From the NCBI GenBank assembly GCA_039707465.1, contig CM077648.1:70017619-70081618 (forward strand): a stretch of DNA of 64,000 bases, in the 5' to 3' direction. Shown here piece after piece: positions 54,994-64,000 of the stretch. The position numbers and the translations under genes were made by a program. Every line of letters starts with the position of its first letter. The first letter of the stretch is position 1. Origin of the DNA: Rhabdophis nuchalis. Its lineage: Eukaryota > Chordata > Lepidosauria > Squamata > Natricidae. The notes beneath the pieces were generated by a model. It was not told the DNA's origin. It did no database searches and saw only the letters and a list, made by a program, of their open reading frames with translations.

Positions 54994-55928
54994 TCATTTT
55001 TGTGATCTGAGTCTTTTAGCTATTGTGTCTTCTTCTTCCTTCCCACCAGTGGGCAGAGCCATGGCCCCTCCCATTCCCCCATTTTCATCCTCCAGGGTTG
55101 AGGAGTGTTTTTTTAATAAAGGCTTCCGCCTCTTCAATTGTTTTAATTCTTACTCTCCCCCCCCTCCCAGAACACCAACATTCCTTTAGGCATTAACCAT
55201 TTGAACCACACACCCTTTTTATATAATTTTTTGGATAAGGAGGAATACTTCCTCCGAATCTCTCGAATCTTTTTTGGGATCTGTTTCAAAATAGCAATCT
55301 CATTTTGCATGTATATCAGAGCGCCATCTCTCTGTGCTCTCAGAATCTCATCCCTTGTTGACCTTCTTACAAATTTGATATGTATCTCTCTGGGTACATC
55401 ATTTATTCTGGCATATGCTGAATTAATTCTGTAAATCAGGTCAATGTCCCCCCAAATATATTCCTTACTCTTTTTAGTATAATCTGCTAAAATTGTAGAC
55501 ATTAAATCTTTTAAATTTTCTGAAGGTAATTCAGGAACATTTTGAAACCTTAAAAAATAAGACATTCTTTCAAAATCCATTCTAGACATATGACCAGCAA
55601 GTTCTACTATTTCTTTTTTAGAATCCCTTATCTCCCCCCTCATCTCAACTGCCCCACCCTCCAGACCATCAATTTTTTCTTTATTTTCCATTAATGTTTT
55701 TTGTGTCTCCAAGAGTTCCAATCTTGAACTCATCATATCTTTCTGAATTTCTTTTATTTCATTCATTATATCTTGTAGAGTTTTCTCTATTGCTGATAGT
55801 TGAGAAGCCTCTCCCGGTGTTTCTTTTTGCAACATTGCACTAATCTTAGGCTGCTGTGTGTCGGGACTGGCTCTTAATGAGGCTGGAGCGGAAAGAGTTT
55901 TTCCATATGGAGGCTTTTTTGATGCCAT
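54994..55928 (-). pseudogene. L1-type ORF1p of the ORF1-only LINE, two homopolymer frameshifts
   Basis: From MASKKPPYGKTL, 261 codons are open. The N-terminus is basic and disordered. A coiled coil at about residues 45-115 follows (LSAIEKTLQDIMNEIKEIQKD, LELLETQKTLMENKEKI). Next comes the RRM from about 120 (MSYFLRFQNVPELPSENL, DIDLIYRINSAYARIND, EIHIKFVRRSTRDEIL), then the C-terminal domain (ILKQIPKKIREIRRKYSSLSKKLYK, VWFKWLMPKGMLVFWEGG). A run of 8 C on the plus strand (7 in the copy at 57630) shifts the frame near 55155. A second A-run difference nearby leads to the family's ending KRLRSQK with stop at 54994-54996. L1 ORF1p coats LINE RNA as a trimer. Confidence 0.88.
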
Positions 55929-56803
55929 GGTAAAAGTTTTATGTTCTTGTAATTAAGATGGCGTCTGAAGAGCTGGCAGTCCGTGAGATCGAAGAAAAGG
56001 GAAAAGTCTTGTCTAAGTTCAAAATATAAATTCCATAAAGTCCAGAGAGAAAAAATTTACAATCAAGTCCAGTGAAAAAAGAAGGCACACAATAGGAGAA
56101 ATCCCGAGAGTCATTGAGATAGCATGTGTTTAAGTTTTGCAGTGCTGTAAAAATGAAGGAACGTTTAAAAAGTAAGCAAAAAAGTTTCTTACTGGGAACA
56201 AAGAAGCGCCATTTTTCCGCCTCTTTGGCGTTTGAGAAGAATTAGTGAAAGTCCATTTCTGCTGTAGCAAGATTCAGATACAAAGTATCAACCGCGAATC
56301 CACATTTAGCAAAAACTTTCATTTTCACTTGTTAGATAACCGGATGTTACTTTCTCCCTCTCCCCGCGCCCGGGGAGCATTTTAAATCGCCGCTTGTTCC
56401 GAGAGGTTTTTTTTAACAAACTCCCCCCTCTATTCTTCTTTTTAAAAAGTTGAAAACATTCAAAAATTCAGAAACCAACTCACAAGTCACTCTGTTGCAA
56501 CGGAGCCTCGGCACTTCCACCAACTCTGGCTTTTCAGCCCGCTGCTTCAATTTCTGCGGTTCCAGCGATCCTTCGGCGAGGGGAACGCTTCCCCCCACAT
56601 TCTGTTCTCCGGCTCCTGGAGCGAAGCAGGAACGACACCCCCCCCCGACCGCCGTTGGGGTGGGGGGTTTCACCACAAGCCGCTCGTATGGTTGGGGCTC
56701 TCTACAAGAGCTCCGTACCCCCGAAAGGGCCACTAGAGAAAACTAGCGGCAGACGTGTCGGAAAACACGACCGTCGCCTTCGGAAGGCGGAAGCGGTCTC
56801 TCT
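55929..56803 (-). promoter_or_regulatory. 5' UTR of the ORF1-only LINE
   Basis: GC-rich in its distal third (GCGACGGTCGTG, GCCGCTAG near the start), as expected of a LINE internal promoter. Just before ORF1 it has CAGACGCCATCTTAATTAC, matched by CTGACGCCATC before the ATG at 63931. Confidence 0.6.
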
Positions 56804-56821
56804 ATATATGCCCAACATCTT

Positions 56822-57200
56822 AAAGTAGCTGCATCTTTTCCCATTACCCCAGGAAAGGACATGGCTGTTTAAGGCTCTGGAGACATTCCTATATTCAGGT
56901 TCCGGCACATTTCAAAGCACTTTTTTGGAATATTACTCTAACACATTGCATAGCAGTATTCCATATTCCATTCCTCTGCTATCTCTGACCAGATAGATTC
57001 CTATTTAATATTAGCAAGCTGTTCTTAAATCTCAATTTTAGATTTAAAATGCACAGAATGTGGCAGGGAAAGATTCTCCAGATGGTCAGGAGTTCACCTT
57101 TCCAAATCCTATTTGTGATGATAAGCTGGTGAGAGCTGAAGAATTGCTGACTGTTTTGTTTGTTTGTTTGCTGTAGTTTTATTATGAATTATTCAAAGCC
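56822..57200. other. Non-coding interval, ending in an L2-like LINE 3' end
   Basis: Nothing recognised until a TTTG-rich stretch and AAAGCCGCCCTGGGTCCTTTTG at about 57196-57216. That is the 3' terminal block of an L2-like element, interrupted by the next ORF1-only LINE and resumed at 60816 (TAGGAGATAGGTGCGGGATACAAAT, then an A-rich tail). Confidence 0.5.
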
Positions 57201-57216
57201 GCCCTGGGTCCTTTTG

Positions 57217-57820
57217 ATCAAAAAAAGTTTTATTGGTTTTTACAAATTTTTTCAATAGGAAAAGGGTATAAGGTGTTAATAAGACATTTTGAGGACATCT
57301 GTGTCGGAGGTGTCGGCCCCCTCCGAGGCTTCATACAAAAAAAAAACAATACAATAATTTTTCAATTTCTCTACAAAGTGGAGTGAGATACATACATATA
57401 TTCCCAACTTCATGCAATCAATCATTTATTTCTATAAATATCCAGATAAGAGTTACTATATAATAGAAAGTCATTTGTGAGATCTGAGTCTTTTAGCTAT
57501 TGTATCCTCTTCTCCCCGGCTGCCAGTGGGCGGAGTCATGGCCCCTCCTGCTCCCGCATTTTCATCCTCCAGGATTGAGGAATGTTTTTTAAGAAAGGCT
57601 TCCGCCTCTGCAATTGTTTTAATTCTTACTCTCCCCCCCTCCCAGAACATTAACATTCCTTCGGGCATCGACCACCTGAACCACACCCCTTTTTTATATA
57701 ATCTTTTGGATAAGAAGGAGTACTTACTTCTTATCTCTCGAATCTTTTTCGGGATCTGTTTCAGAATGGCAACTTCACTCTGTTGATATATCAAGGGACC
57801 GTCTCTCTGTGCTCTCAGGA
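57217..57820 (-). mobile_element. ORF1-only LINE copy, left part, split by element G
   Basis: Minus-strand copy inside an L2-like 3' end, with a perfect 16-bp duplication, GCCCTGGGTCCTTTTG (57201-57216 and 60800-60815). The rest of ORF1 is at 60733-60799, beyond element G. The 57471-57794 frame reads VAILKQIPKKIREIRSKYSFLSKRLYK, GVWFRWSMPEGMLMFWEGG and ends KRLRSHK. Then 254 bp of 3' UTR with no ORF2. Confidence 0.88.
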
Positions 57821-60732
57821 TTTATTTTATTTATTTATTTTACTTTATTAAATTTATACCCCACCCTTCTCTTGTTAGGACCCAGGGCGGTGCACAGGCA
57901 TTATTTAAAACCACAAAATACAATATATATCAATTAAAATAAATTAAATTAATTAAACCCGTGCTAAAACCCATGTTAAAACCTTGCCAAATTATAATTT
58001 ATTTTTAAAAAGTCAGAAACGGGGGGGCTATCCTAGGCCGGCTTGTTGGAATAAATACGTCTTAAGACGTTGGCGGAAGAGGTGGAGGTCTGAGATAGTG
58101 CGAAGGTCGGGGGGTAGGTCGTTCCAGAGGGTCGGGCCCGCCACAGAGAAGGCCCTTCCCCTGGGTGTCGCCAACCGGCATTGCCCCGCTGACGGCACCC
58201 GGATAAGACCCTCTCTGTGGGAGCGGATCGGACGAAGGGATGTATGGGGCAGGAGGCGGTCTCGTATATAGCTAGGCCCCAAGCCATGGAGTGATTTAAA
58301 GATGGTCGTCAACACCTTGAAGCGCACTCGAAAGGCCACAGGCAGCCAGTGCAGCTCGTGCAGGAGAGGTGTTACGTGAGTTTGCCTTGAGGCACCCATA
58401 ATCACCCGCATTCTGTACTAACTATAGCTTTCGAGTGCACCTCAAGGGGAGCCCCATGTAGAGAGCGTTACAGTAATCCAGCCGGGATGTCACAAGCGCT
58501 TGAGTGACTGGCGTACCTGATAGAATGCCCCCCTGGCCACAGCCGCCACATGGTCCTCCATGGACAGCCGGGAATCCAGGAGGACGCCCAAGTTGCACGC
58601 CCTCTCCACGGGGGCCAGTTGTTCGCCCCCAATGGCCAGTGTTGGACTTATCTGGCTGAACCGGGGTGCCGGAAACCACAGCCACTCAGTCTTGGACGGG
58701 TTGAGTTTGAGTTTGTTACTACCCATCCAGATCCGTACGGCCTCCAGACACCGGGATAGCACCTCGACGGCATCGTTGGGGTGGTTTGGGGTGGATATGT
58801 ACAACTGGGTGTCATCAGCGTACAGATGGTATTCCACCCCAAAACCACGGATGATCTCACCCAGCGGCTTCATGTAGGTGTTAAATAGGTGTGGCGAGAG
58901 GACCGACCCCTGAGGGACCCCACATGTGAGGGGCCTCGGGGATGACCTCTGCCCTCCTGCCAACACCCATTGCGACCGACCAGAGAGGTAGGACGAGAAC
59001 CACCGTAGAACGGTGCCTCTCAGCCCCAACCCCCCGAATCGGTGCAATAAGATACCATGGTCGATGGTATCAAAAGCCGCTGAGAGGTCTAATAGGACAA
59101 GGATAGAAGAACAACCTCTATCCCGTGCCTTCCAGAGATCATCAACCAATGTGACCAATGCCGTCTCGGTGCTGTGACCGGGCCGGAAGCCGGACTAGCG
59201 AGGGTCTAGATAATCAACTTCCTCCAGATGTCGGGGAAACTGTTGAGCCACCACACTCTCAACAACCTTCACTAAAAAGTGAAGGTTGGAGACGGGACGA
59301 TAGTTCTCTAATAAAGCTGGGTCCAGGGATGGTTTCTTGAGGAGGGGCCTCACCACCGCCTCTTTCAAAACGGTGGGCAAGTACCCCTCACTCAGAGATG
59401 AATTCACAATGCCCTGGAGCCAGCCTCGTGTCACCTCCCAGGATGCCAGTACAAGCCAGGAGGGGCACGGGTCCAATAAACATGTGGTGGCTCTAAGGTT
59501 CCTCCGCAACCTGTCCATATCCTCGGTAGTAACAAAGTCAAACTCCTCCCATGGTGTTATCTCAAGACCAGCACCGGACGCCTCGACTGGGCCACTAGTG
59601 GAGGGCAACTCGTTCCGAATCTGAGTGATTTTGTCCTGCAGAAATAGTCCAAATTCCTCTGCTCGACCCTGCAGAGGGGCTTCCCGCGGCCTCAAATGAA
59701 GGAGGGAGCGGGTCACCCCAAACAGGGCGGCAGGGCGGTTTTCTGCGGATGCAATAAGGGTGGCACAATACTCATGTTTGGCCACTCTTAGCGCCACTAA
59801 GTAAGTCCTAATATGGTCTCTCACTAGTGTTCGGTCAGCTTCGGATCGAGAAGATCTCCACCTACTCTCTAGGCGTCTCTTGCGGCGTTTCATCTCCCGA
59901 AGCTCCTCGGTAAACCAAGGAGCCTGGGTGACTCGACGCCGCATGAGAGGCTGCAAGGGCGCGACTCGGTCCAAGGCTCCCGTGGCCGCACTATACCACG
60001 CGGCCACTAGATCCTCAGTCGAGCCACGGGGCAGGGACACAGGTACTGGCTCAAGCTCCCTCTGGAACCTTTCCGGGTCCATCAGGCACCTGGGGCGGAA
60101 CCAACTCGGAGTCTCCGGTTCCGCCTCCCCGCGGTGGGGTGTGACGGTTGGAAAGTCTATCTGAAGGAGAGAGTGATCTGTCCATGACAAGGGTAAGATG
60201 ACTAAATCCCCTGTTCCGAGATCACTAATCCAGTGTCCAGAGACAAAAATCAGATCCAGCGTGTGTCCTCCCTCGTGAGTGGGGCCCTGAACTACTTGGG
60301 TCAGGTCCATGGCCATCATGGAAGCCATGAACTCCTGAGCTGCCTCGGATGTTTCGCTCGCCGATGGCAGGTTAAAGTCCCCCATGACTATAAGTCTGGG
60401 GGTATCCACCGCCATCGCGGCGATCACCTCGAGTAGCTCGGGCAGGGCTGCTGTTACATAGCGGGGAGCCAGGTATACAACCAGCAAGCCCAGCTGCCTC
60501 CCTAGGCCCCATTTCACGAAGAGGGACTCACAGCCGGTCATCTGAGGCACAGTGGTCTCCTTCGGCTCCAGACTTTCCTTAGCAATAACCGCCACCCCCC
60601 CACCCCTGCCTAGGGCCCTAGGCTGATGAAATGCATGATAGCCTGGTGGGCACATTTCCACAAGGGGTAAACCCCCCTCGGGGCCCAACCAGGTCTCCGT
60701 AATTCCCACCAGGTCCGGGTCCCCCTCTGACA
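57821..60732 (-). mobile_element. Element G: L2-like LINE nested in an ORF1-only LINE
   Basis: Minus-strand copy with a 3' tail (ATTTATTTATTTTA on the plus strand, 57822 on), terminal block TATACCCCACCC...CCAGGGCGGTGCACAGG, then C-terminus, RT and most of the endonuclease, starting at LVSEGDPDLVGITETWLG. The 5' UTR and first endonuclease motif are missing. One nonsense codon (about 59197) and a deletion near 58500-58515 inactivate it. Confidence 0.88.
58028..59194 (-). pseudogene. Element G RT second half and C-terminal domain
   Basis: 58490-59158 reads [72 protein letters not shown] (RT catalytic box), [25 protein letters not shown]. It then breaks: the block RLMRQLRPLLDRGALRTV of copy F is missing. 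[21 protein letters not shown] follows in another frame. 58028-58411 gives ELHWLPVAFRVRFKVLTTIF and WNDLPPDLRTIS. Confidence 0.86.
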
Positions 60733-60838
60733 CAAGGTCATCCCTTGTCGACCTTCTTACAAATTTAACATGTATCTCTCTGGGTACTTCATTTATCCTG
60801 CCCTGGGTCCTTTTGTAGGAGATAGGTGCGGGATACAA
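59195..60838 (-). CDS. Chimeric frame: L1 ORF1 piece fused to element G endonuclease, linker and RT start
   Basis: 547 codons open. The first about 34 read INEVPREIHVKFVRRSTRDD, from the RRM of the host ORF1-only LINE. The frame passes without a stop into LVSEGDPDLVGITETWLG of element G. Endonuclease motifs: ITETWL, GRGGGVAVIAKESLEP, LLVVYLAPRYV, IVMGDFNLPSAS, THEGGHTLDLIFVSG, LSWTDHSLLQIDF. Then the linker (LRPREAPLQGRAEEFGLFLQDKITQIR) and RT start (NYRPVSNLHFLVKVVESVVAQQF), stopping at YLDPR where F reads YLDPRQSGF. The fusion comes from same-strand nesting; no evidence that it is made. Confidence 0.84.
   Translation of the reverse strand: MYPAPISYKRTQGRINEVPREIHVKFVRRSTRDDLVSEGDPDLVGITETWLGPEGGLPLVEMCPPGYHAFHQPRALGRGGGVAVIAKESLEPKETTVPQMTGCESLFVKWGLGRQLGLLVVYLAPRYVTAALPELLEVIAAMAVDTPRLIVMGDFNLPSASETSEAAQEFMASMMAMDLTQVVQGPTHEGGHTLDLIFVSGHWISDLGTGDLVILPLSWTDHSLLQIDFPTVTPHRGEAEPETPSWFRPRCLMDPERFQRELEPVPVSLPRGSTEDLVAAWYSAATGALDRVAPLQPLMRRRVTQAPWFTEELREMKRRKRRLESRWRSSRSEADRTLVRDHIRTYLVALRVAKHEYCATLIASAENRPAALFGVTRSLLHLRPREAPLQGRAEEFGLFLQDKITQIRNELPSTSGPVEASGAGLEITPWEEFDFVTTEDMDRLRRNLRATTCLLDPCPSWLVLASWEVTRGWLQGIVNSSLSEGYLPTVLKEAVVRPLLKKPSLDPALLENYRPVSNLHFLVKVVESVVAQQFPRHLEEVDYLDPR
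60733..60799 (-). mobile_element. ORF1-only LINE copy, right (5') part
   Basis: TCATCCCTTGTCGACCTTC, then codons INEVPREIHVKFVRRSTR on the minus strand, up to the 5' truncation at 60799 followed by the right duplication copy. Continues 57217-57820 once G is removed. Confidence 0.85.
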
Positions 60839-61516
60839 ATATAATAAAATCTAAATCAGTACAGCAGCATACAAGTATTGTAAATAAATTTTAAATGACA
60901 TTTTGATTAACAATTTCTTTTTTTTTAAACCCTCAAAAACTGTCCTTAGAAGAAGTTGGAACTGTCATCAACTAATACTGGGTCAACTGGTAATTTTAGC
61001 AGCAAACAATCTGTTGTATTATAAAACCAGGGCCACTGAGTCTGATGACCTTTAGCAAGTAGTTTTACACAATTTATCTCACAATACCTAACTGGATGAA
61101 TTACATAATTTTTGGTGCTAATATTAATTAATTTAATACTAACTTGACTTGAGAAATGACTCAAAGTGGCACAGAATATAACACAGAAGCACAATCACTT
61201 GGAAATACATGTATTGTATTTATGAAACTAATTCTGATTTGAGCAGTGAATTTGGGATCTACTTTTGGTGAAAAGGATACAGTTGATTTAGTATGGGATC
61301 TTATTAATTTATATTTTGACACCACGGTCACAGAATCTAAATATCCACAACAATTGCTTGTACAGGTAGCTCTCGACTTATTACCACAACTGAGCCTAGA
61401 ATTTATGCTAGTAAGTGAGAAATTTGGTGAGTCTTGCCCCATTTTATGACTTTTCTTTCCACATTTGTTAAGTGAATCACCACTGTTGTTAAATTAGTAA
61501 CACGGTTGTTACAAAA
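60816..61516. other. Non-coding interval, nothing recognised beyond an L2-like tail
   Basis: The first about 50 bp are the end of an L2-like element (GATACAAATATAATAAAAT). The rest is AT-rich without features. Confidence 0.4.
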
Positions 61517-61575
61517 TGTGATCCACTGGAGAAGGAAATGGCAATCCACTCCAGTATCTTTGTCATGAAAACGCC

Positions 61576-62600
61576 ATGGATGTTCCCAAAAGGCAAACAG
61601 ATATGATGCTGGAAGATGAGCCCCTCAGGTCAGAAGATTCCAATATGCTACTGGGGAACAGCAGAGGAGTAGTACTAGTAGCACCAGAAAAAGTGGCTGG
61701 GCCAAAACCAAAAGGATCCTCAGCTGTGGATGTATCTGATGGTGAAAGGAAAGTCCGATGCTGTAAAGATCTATACTTCATAGGAACCTGGAATGTAAGA
61801 TCCATGAATCAAGGCAAGTTGGACATGGTCAAACAAGAGATGATAAGACTGAACATTGAACATTTCAACAAACTAAAATGGACAGGAATGGGTGAATTTA
61901 ATTCAGATGACCATCAGGTATACTACTGCAGGCAAGAATCCCTAAGAAGAAATGGAGTAGCCTTCATAGCCAATAAAAGTATAGGAAAAGCAATACTGGG
62001 AAAGAATCCCCAAAATGACAGAATGATCTCAGTTCGAATCCAAGGCAAACCATTCAACATCACAGTAGTCCAAGTCTATGCCCCAACCACTGGTGCCAAA
62101 GAGGATGAAATTGATGGTTCTATGAAGCCCCACAGCACCTTATAGAATTAACACCAAAAAATGATGGCCTTATCATCATGGGGAATTGGAATGCTAAAGT
62201 AGGAAGCCAAAAGATAACCGAAATAGTAGGCAAGTTTGGCCTTGGAGTACAAAATGAAGCAGGGCACAGGCTGATAGAGTGTTTGTCATAGCAAACACTC
62301 TTTTCCAACAGCCCAAGAGACAACACTACACATGGACATCACCAGATGGTCAACACAAGAATTAGATTGACTATGTGCTCTGCAACCAAAGATGGAGAAG
62401 CTCTAAACAGTCAGTAAAAACAGGACCAGGAGCTGACTGTGGCTCAGATCATGAGCTTCTCATTGCAAAATTTAGGTTTAAATTGAAGAAAGTAGGGGAA
62501 AGCACTAGGCCACTCAGGTATGAACTAAATTATATCCCTGATGAATATACAGTAGAGGTAACAAATTACCTCTATCAGATCTAAAGGAATTAGATCTGAT
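61576..62600 (+). pseudogene. Bov-B APE-type endonuclease
   Basis: 61576-62145 reads KDLYFIGTWNVRSMNQGKLDM (N), a segment where the usual E-containing motif has eroded, GMGEFNSDDHQVYYC, RRNGVAFIANKS, KNPQNDRMISVRIQGKPF and VVQVYAPTTG. A shift follows. GNWNAKVGSQKI appears near 62180-62215 (the D of the usual GDWNAK is changed to N), and TWTSPDGQHKN near 62333-62357. 62375-62584 gives LCNQRWRSSKQSVKTGPGADCGSDHELLIAKF with the terminal SDH motif. It is decayed by at least two shifts and changed key residues, so it is inactive. Confidence 0.86.
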
Positions 62601-62639
62601 AGAGTGCCTGAAGAAGTATGGAGGTTCACAACATATTAC

Positions 62640-62880
62640 TGTGATTTGTGAAAAGGGATGGTAAGAAAAAAACAAGATTGAATGTATGAATTATACAATG
62701 TAATACATATGTATTTTTGCCACTTGCTTTTCTTATACTGTATTTGTATGAAGTCTCAGAGGAGATCACCACCTCTGACATGGAAGCCACTAAAATGTCA
62801 TTATATACCCTATAACCCTTTTTCCTACATATCCTATATTGTAAAAACCACAATAAAAACTAATATCATAAAAAAGAGGG
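62640..62880 (+). mobile_element. 3' fragment of an ORF1-only-type LINE inside Bov-B
   Basis: Plus-strand sequence CACCACCTCTGACATGGAAG, then ATATCCTATATTGTAAAAACC and an A-rich end, matches the 3' UTR of the copy at 54744 in reverse. It splits the Bov-B codons DRVPEEVW and HNIVQEVATKTIPKKKKCKKAK. The word CACAACAT lies on both sides (near 62628 and 62908), a probable short duplication. Confidence 0.7.
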
Positions 62881-63078
62881 TGTGCAAATTGCACGCCCAA
62901 AGGGCCCACAACATTGTACAAGAGGTAGCAACTAAAACCATCCCAAAGAAAAAGAAATGCAAAAAAGCAAAATGACTGTCTGAGGAAGATTTTCAAATAG
63001 CTGAGGAAAGAAGGGAAGTGAAAGGCAAGGAAGAAAGAAAAAGGTACACCCAATTGAATGCAGAATTCCAGAGAATAG
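62881..63078 (+). pseudogene. Bov-B linker after the endonuclease
   Basis: Codons AHNIVQEVATKTIPKKKKCKKAK, stop, LSEEDFQIAEERREVKGKEERKRYTQLNAEFQRI match the Bov-B region before RT, ending abruptly at the next LINE's 5' end. Confidence 0.8.
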
Positions 63079-64000
63079 ACTTCCGTTTCCGGTCTTCAGA
63101 GGCAACGGATGGAGTTCGCGCTCCGCCCGCTGCTTGCTCTCCTGGTGCCCCCCCCCGGGGGCACAGGAAGCTCTGTAGGAGTTCCCTGCCGCAGGGGCGG
63201 CTGGCCGGTGACCCCCCCCAGTTCGGTGGTGACCGGTGGGGGAGGTCCCAGCTTCGCCCTAGGAGCCGGGAAGCCAATGCGGGGAGGCTTCGGTCTTTTC
63301 GTAGATGAATTCTCGGAACAAACCGCAACAATAAAAAGTTAGCTGGAATGTCGGGGGCGGCGGATGCCTTTCAATCTTCTATCTCCAAATGACAGACAAG
63401 CAGGAATGTGAGTCTTGGTGTTCATTTGATTTTAAACGGGAAATGGAGGGGGGTGTTTGCTTGATAGAACCCCCTCTCGGAAGAAAAGCGGCGTTTAAAA
63501 AAGAAGCTATCTCCAGAAACGGAGAGAGGCTTGGGAATGACTTACCATCTAAGCAATAATTGAAAAGTATATGAAACTATGTGTTTAATTGTAACAACTT
63601 GTGAGGCAACCTTCTAACAAGAGAGGATTGGAACTTTCACTTTTCTTCCCACCAGAAGGAGGGGCGGATGGGCTCTCCCTTGTCCTCCGCTGGAAAGTTT
63701 TAACTGTTAAAGAATTTTCCCTTCTGTGATTAAACTATGAGACTTTAAAATTCACATCGAGGCTTCTCCCCTGGGAATCTTCGGGATCTCTACTGAGTGG
63801 ACAATTGGATTGGCAATAAAGATTGCTCTTGGCTCCCTTAATCTGTTCTAAGACTAAACTTTCATCTGAATTGCCTTGGACTGTACCGGCTACCCGCCCT
63901 TCTGACGCCATCTTTTCTTTTGTTAAGAACAATGACTTCCAAAAAGCCACCACCTGGGAAAGCGCACTCTGCCCCCTCTTCTACCCGATCCAGCCCAGCC
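63079..64000 (+). mobile_element. ORF1-only-family LINE, full 5' end, running off the window
   Basis: Starts ACTTCCGTTTCCGGTCTTC right after the Bov-B codons, with a GC-rich 5' UTR of about 850 bp (875 bp in the copy at 54744). It reaches an ATG at 63931: MTSKKPPPGKAHSAPSSTRSSPA, homologous to MASKKPPYGKTLSAPASLRASPD. Whether this copy carries ORF2 cannot be seen. Confidence 0.82.
63931..64000 (+). CDS. L1-type ORF1p N-terminus (cut by window end)
   Basis: 23 codons of the basic, Ser/Pro-rich N-terminus are visible. The start is supported by the matching Met of the copy at 55928 and the shared upstream word GACGCCATCTT. Confidence 0.75.

Larger units (their letters stand above)
54744..56803 (-). 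mobile_element. Full-length ORF1-only LINE (HAL1-like)
   Basis: A 2060-bp minus-strand element bounded by a perfect 18-bp target duplication, ATATATGCCCAACATCTT (54726-54743 and 56804-56821). Order: GC-rich 5' UTR (56803-55929, about 875 bp), ORF1 (55928-54994), 3' UTR (about 250 bp) and an A-rich tail. No RT or endonuclease sequence is present. The 5' end resembles the start of the copy at 63079, so it is a true end and not truncation. The layout is that of a half-LINE needing ORF2 protein from another LINE. Confidence 0.92.
61517..63078 (+). mobile_element. Bov-B (RTE) LINE, endonuclease part, interrupted twice
   Basis: It opens with the phrase typical of Bov-B, GGAGAAGGAAATGGCAATCC, and CCACTCCAGTATC. 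Coding then follows. A LINE 3' fragment lies within it at about 62640-62880, and a new ORF1-only LINE begins at about 63079, so the RT and 3' half are lost or beyond the window. Bov-B is known from squamates and ruminants and is the classic case of horizontal LINE transfer. Confidence 0.88.

Noticed and set aside
57821..60732. Target duplication for element G
   Set aside because: The flanks (CTCAGGAT on the left, AGGTCATCCC on the right) suggest at most a few bases. Too weak to report as a duplication.

Overview
The window looks like a squamate reptile (snake or lizard) chromosome. It contains a Bov-B LINE, a tRNA-derived SINE with an ACCTTT-type tail, CR1 3' ends, L2-like and L1-like LINEs, chromodomain Ty3/gypsy elements and hAT-type ends. 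I see no convincing host gene, tRNA, rRNA or CRISPR. At least two thirds of the window is transposable element, mostly nested. Family names rest on protein motifs and remembered consensus patterns, because no search could be run.

Layout. 1-9694: two related Ty3/gypsy chromoviruses on the minus strand. Element A (108-4888, LTRs differing at 1 of 365 positions) sits inside the integrase region of element B. 9700-13005: LINE fragments and a 1.07 kb non-autonomous hAT element with an 8-bp target duplication. 13000-19465: CR1-type LINE pieces and AT-rich filler. 19466-22570: a gypsy remnant whose RT half is inverted relative to its RNase H/integrase half, with an ORF1-only LINE in the RT. 22570-27230: decayed CR1, L2-like and hAT ends and an imperfect inverted repeat. 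27230-42172: a nest in which an L1 lacking almost all ORF2 holds an L2-like LINE (D), D holds gypsy element C (perfect 5-bp duplication GTACC), and a second L2-like LINE (E) sits in the L1 ORF1. 42360-50700: L1 ORF2 tails, a gypsy gag-protease piece, an AAT/ATT fold-back palindrome and an L2-like endonuclease remnant. 50731-52995: an L2-like LINE (F) with a 718-codon open frame. 54217-64000: a SINE, a complete 2.06 kb ORF1-only LINE with an 18-bp duplication, another such copy split by L2-like element G, and a Bov-B split by two further copies of the ORF1-only family.

Two observations deserve most attention. First, gypsy elements A, B and C each carry a different primer-binding site. Each site is the exact complement of 11 nt inside that element's own LTR, and the 11 nt always lie 6 nt from a shared TTTAGGCGC box (a C-to-T change in one LTR copy). 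This is covariation evidence for Tf1/sushi-type self-priming. Second, six copies of a LINE family go straight from an L1-type ORF1 to a roughly 250-bp 3' UTR with no ORF2. One is full length with a perfect 18-bp duplication, so a half-LINE resembling mammalian HAL1 was copied as a unit.

The elements do not form an operon or pathway. What links them is parasitism and nesting: gag-less A and the ORF1-only LINEs would both need proteins supplied by relatives.
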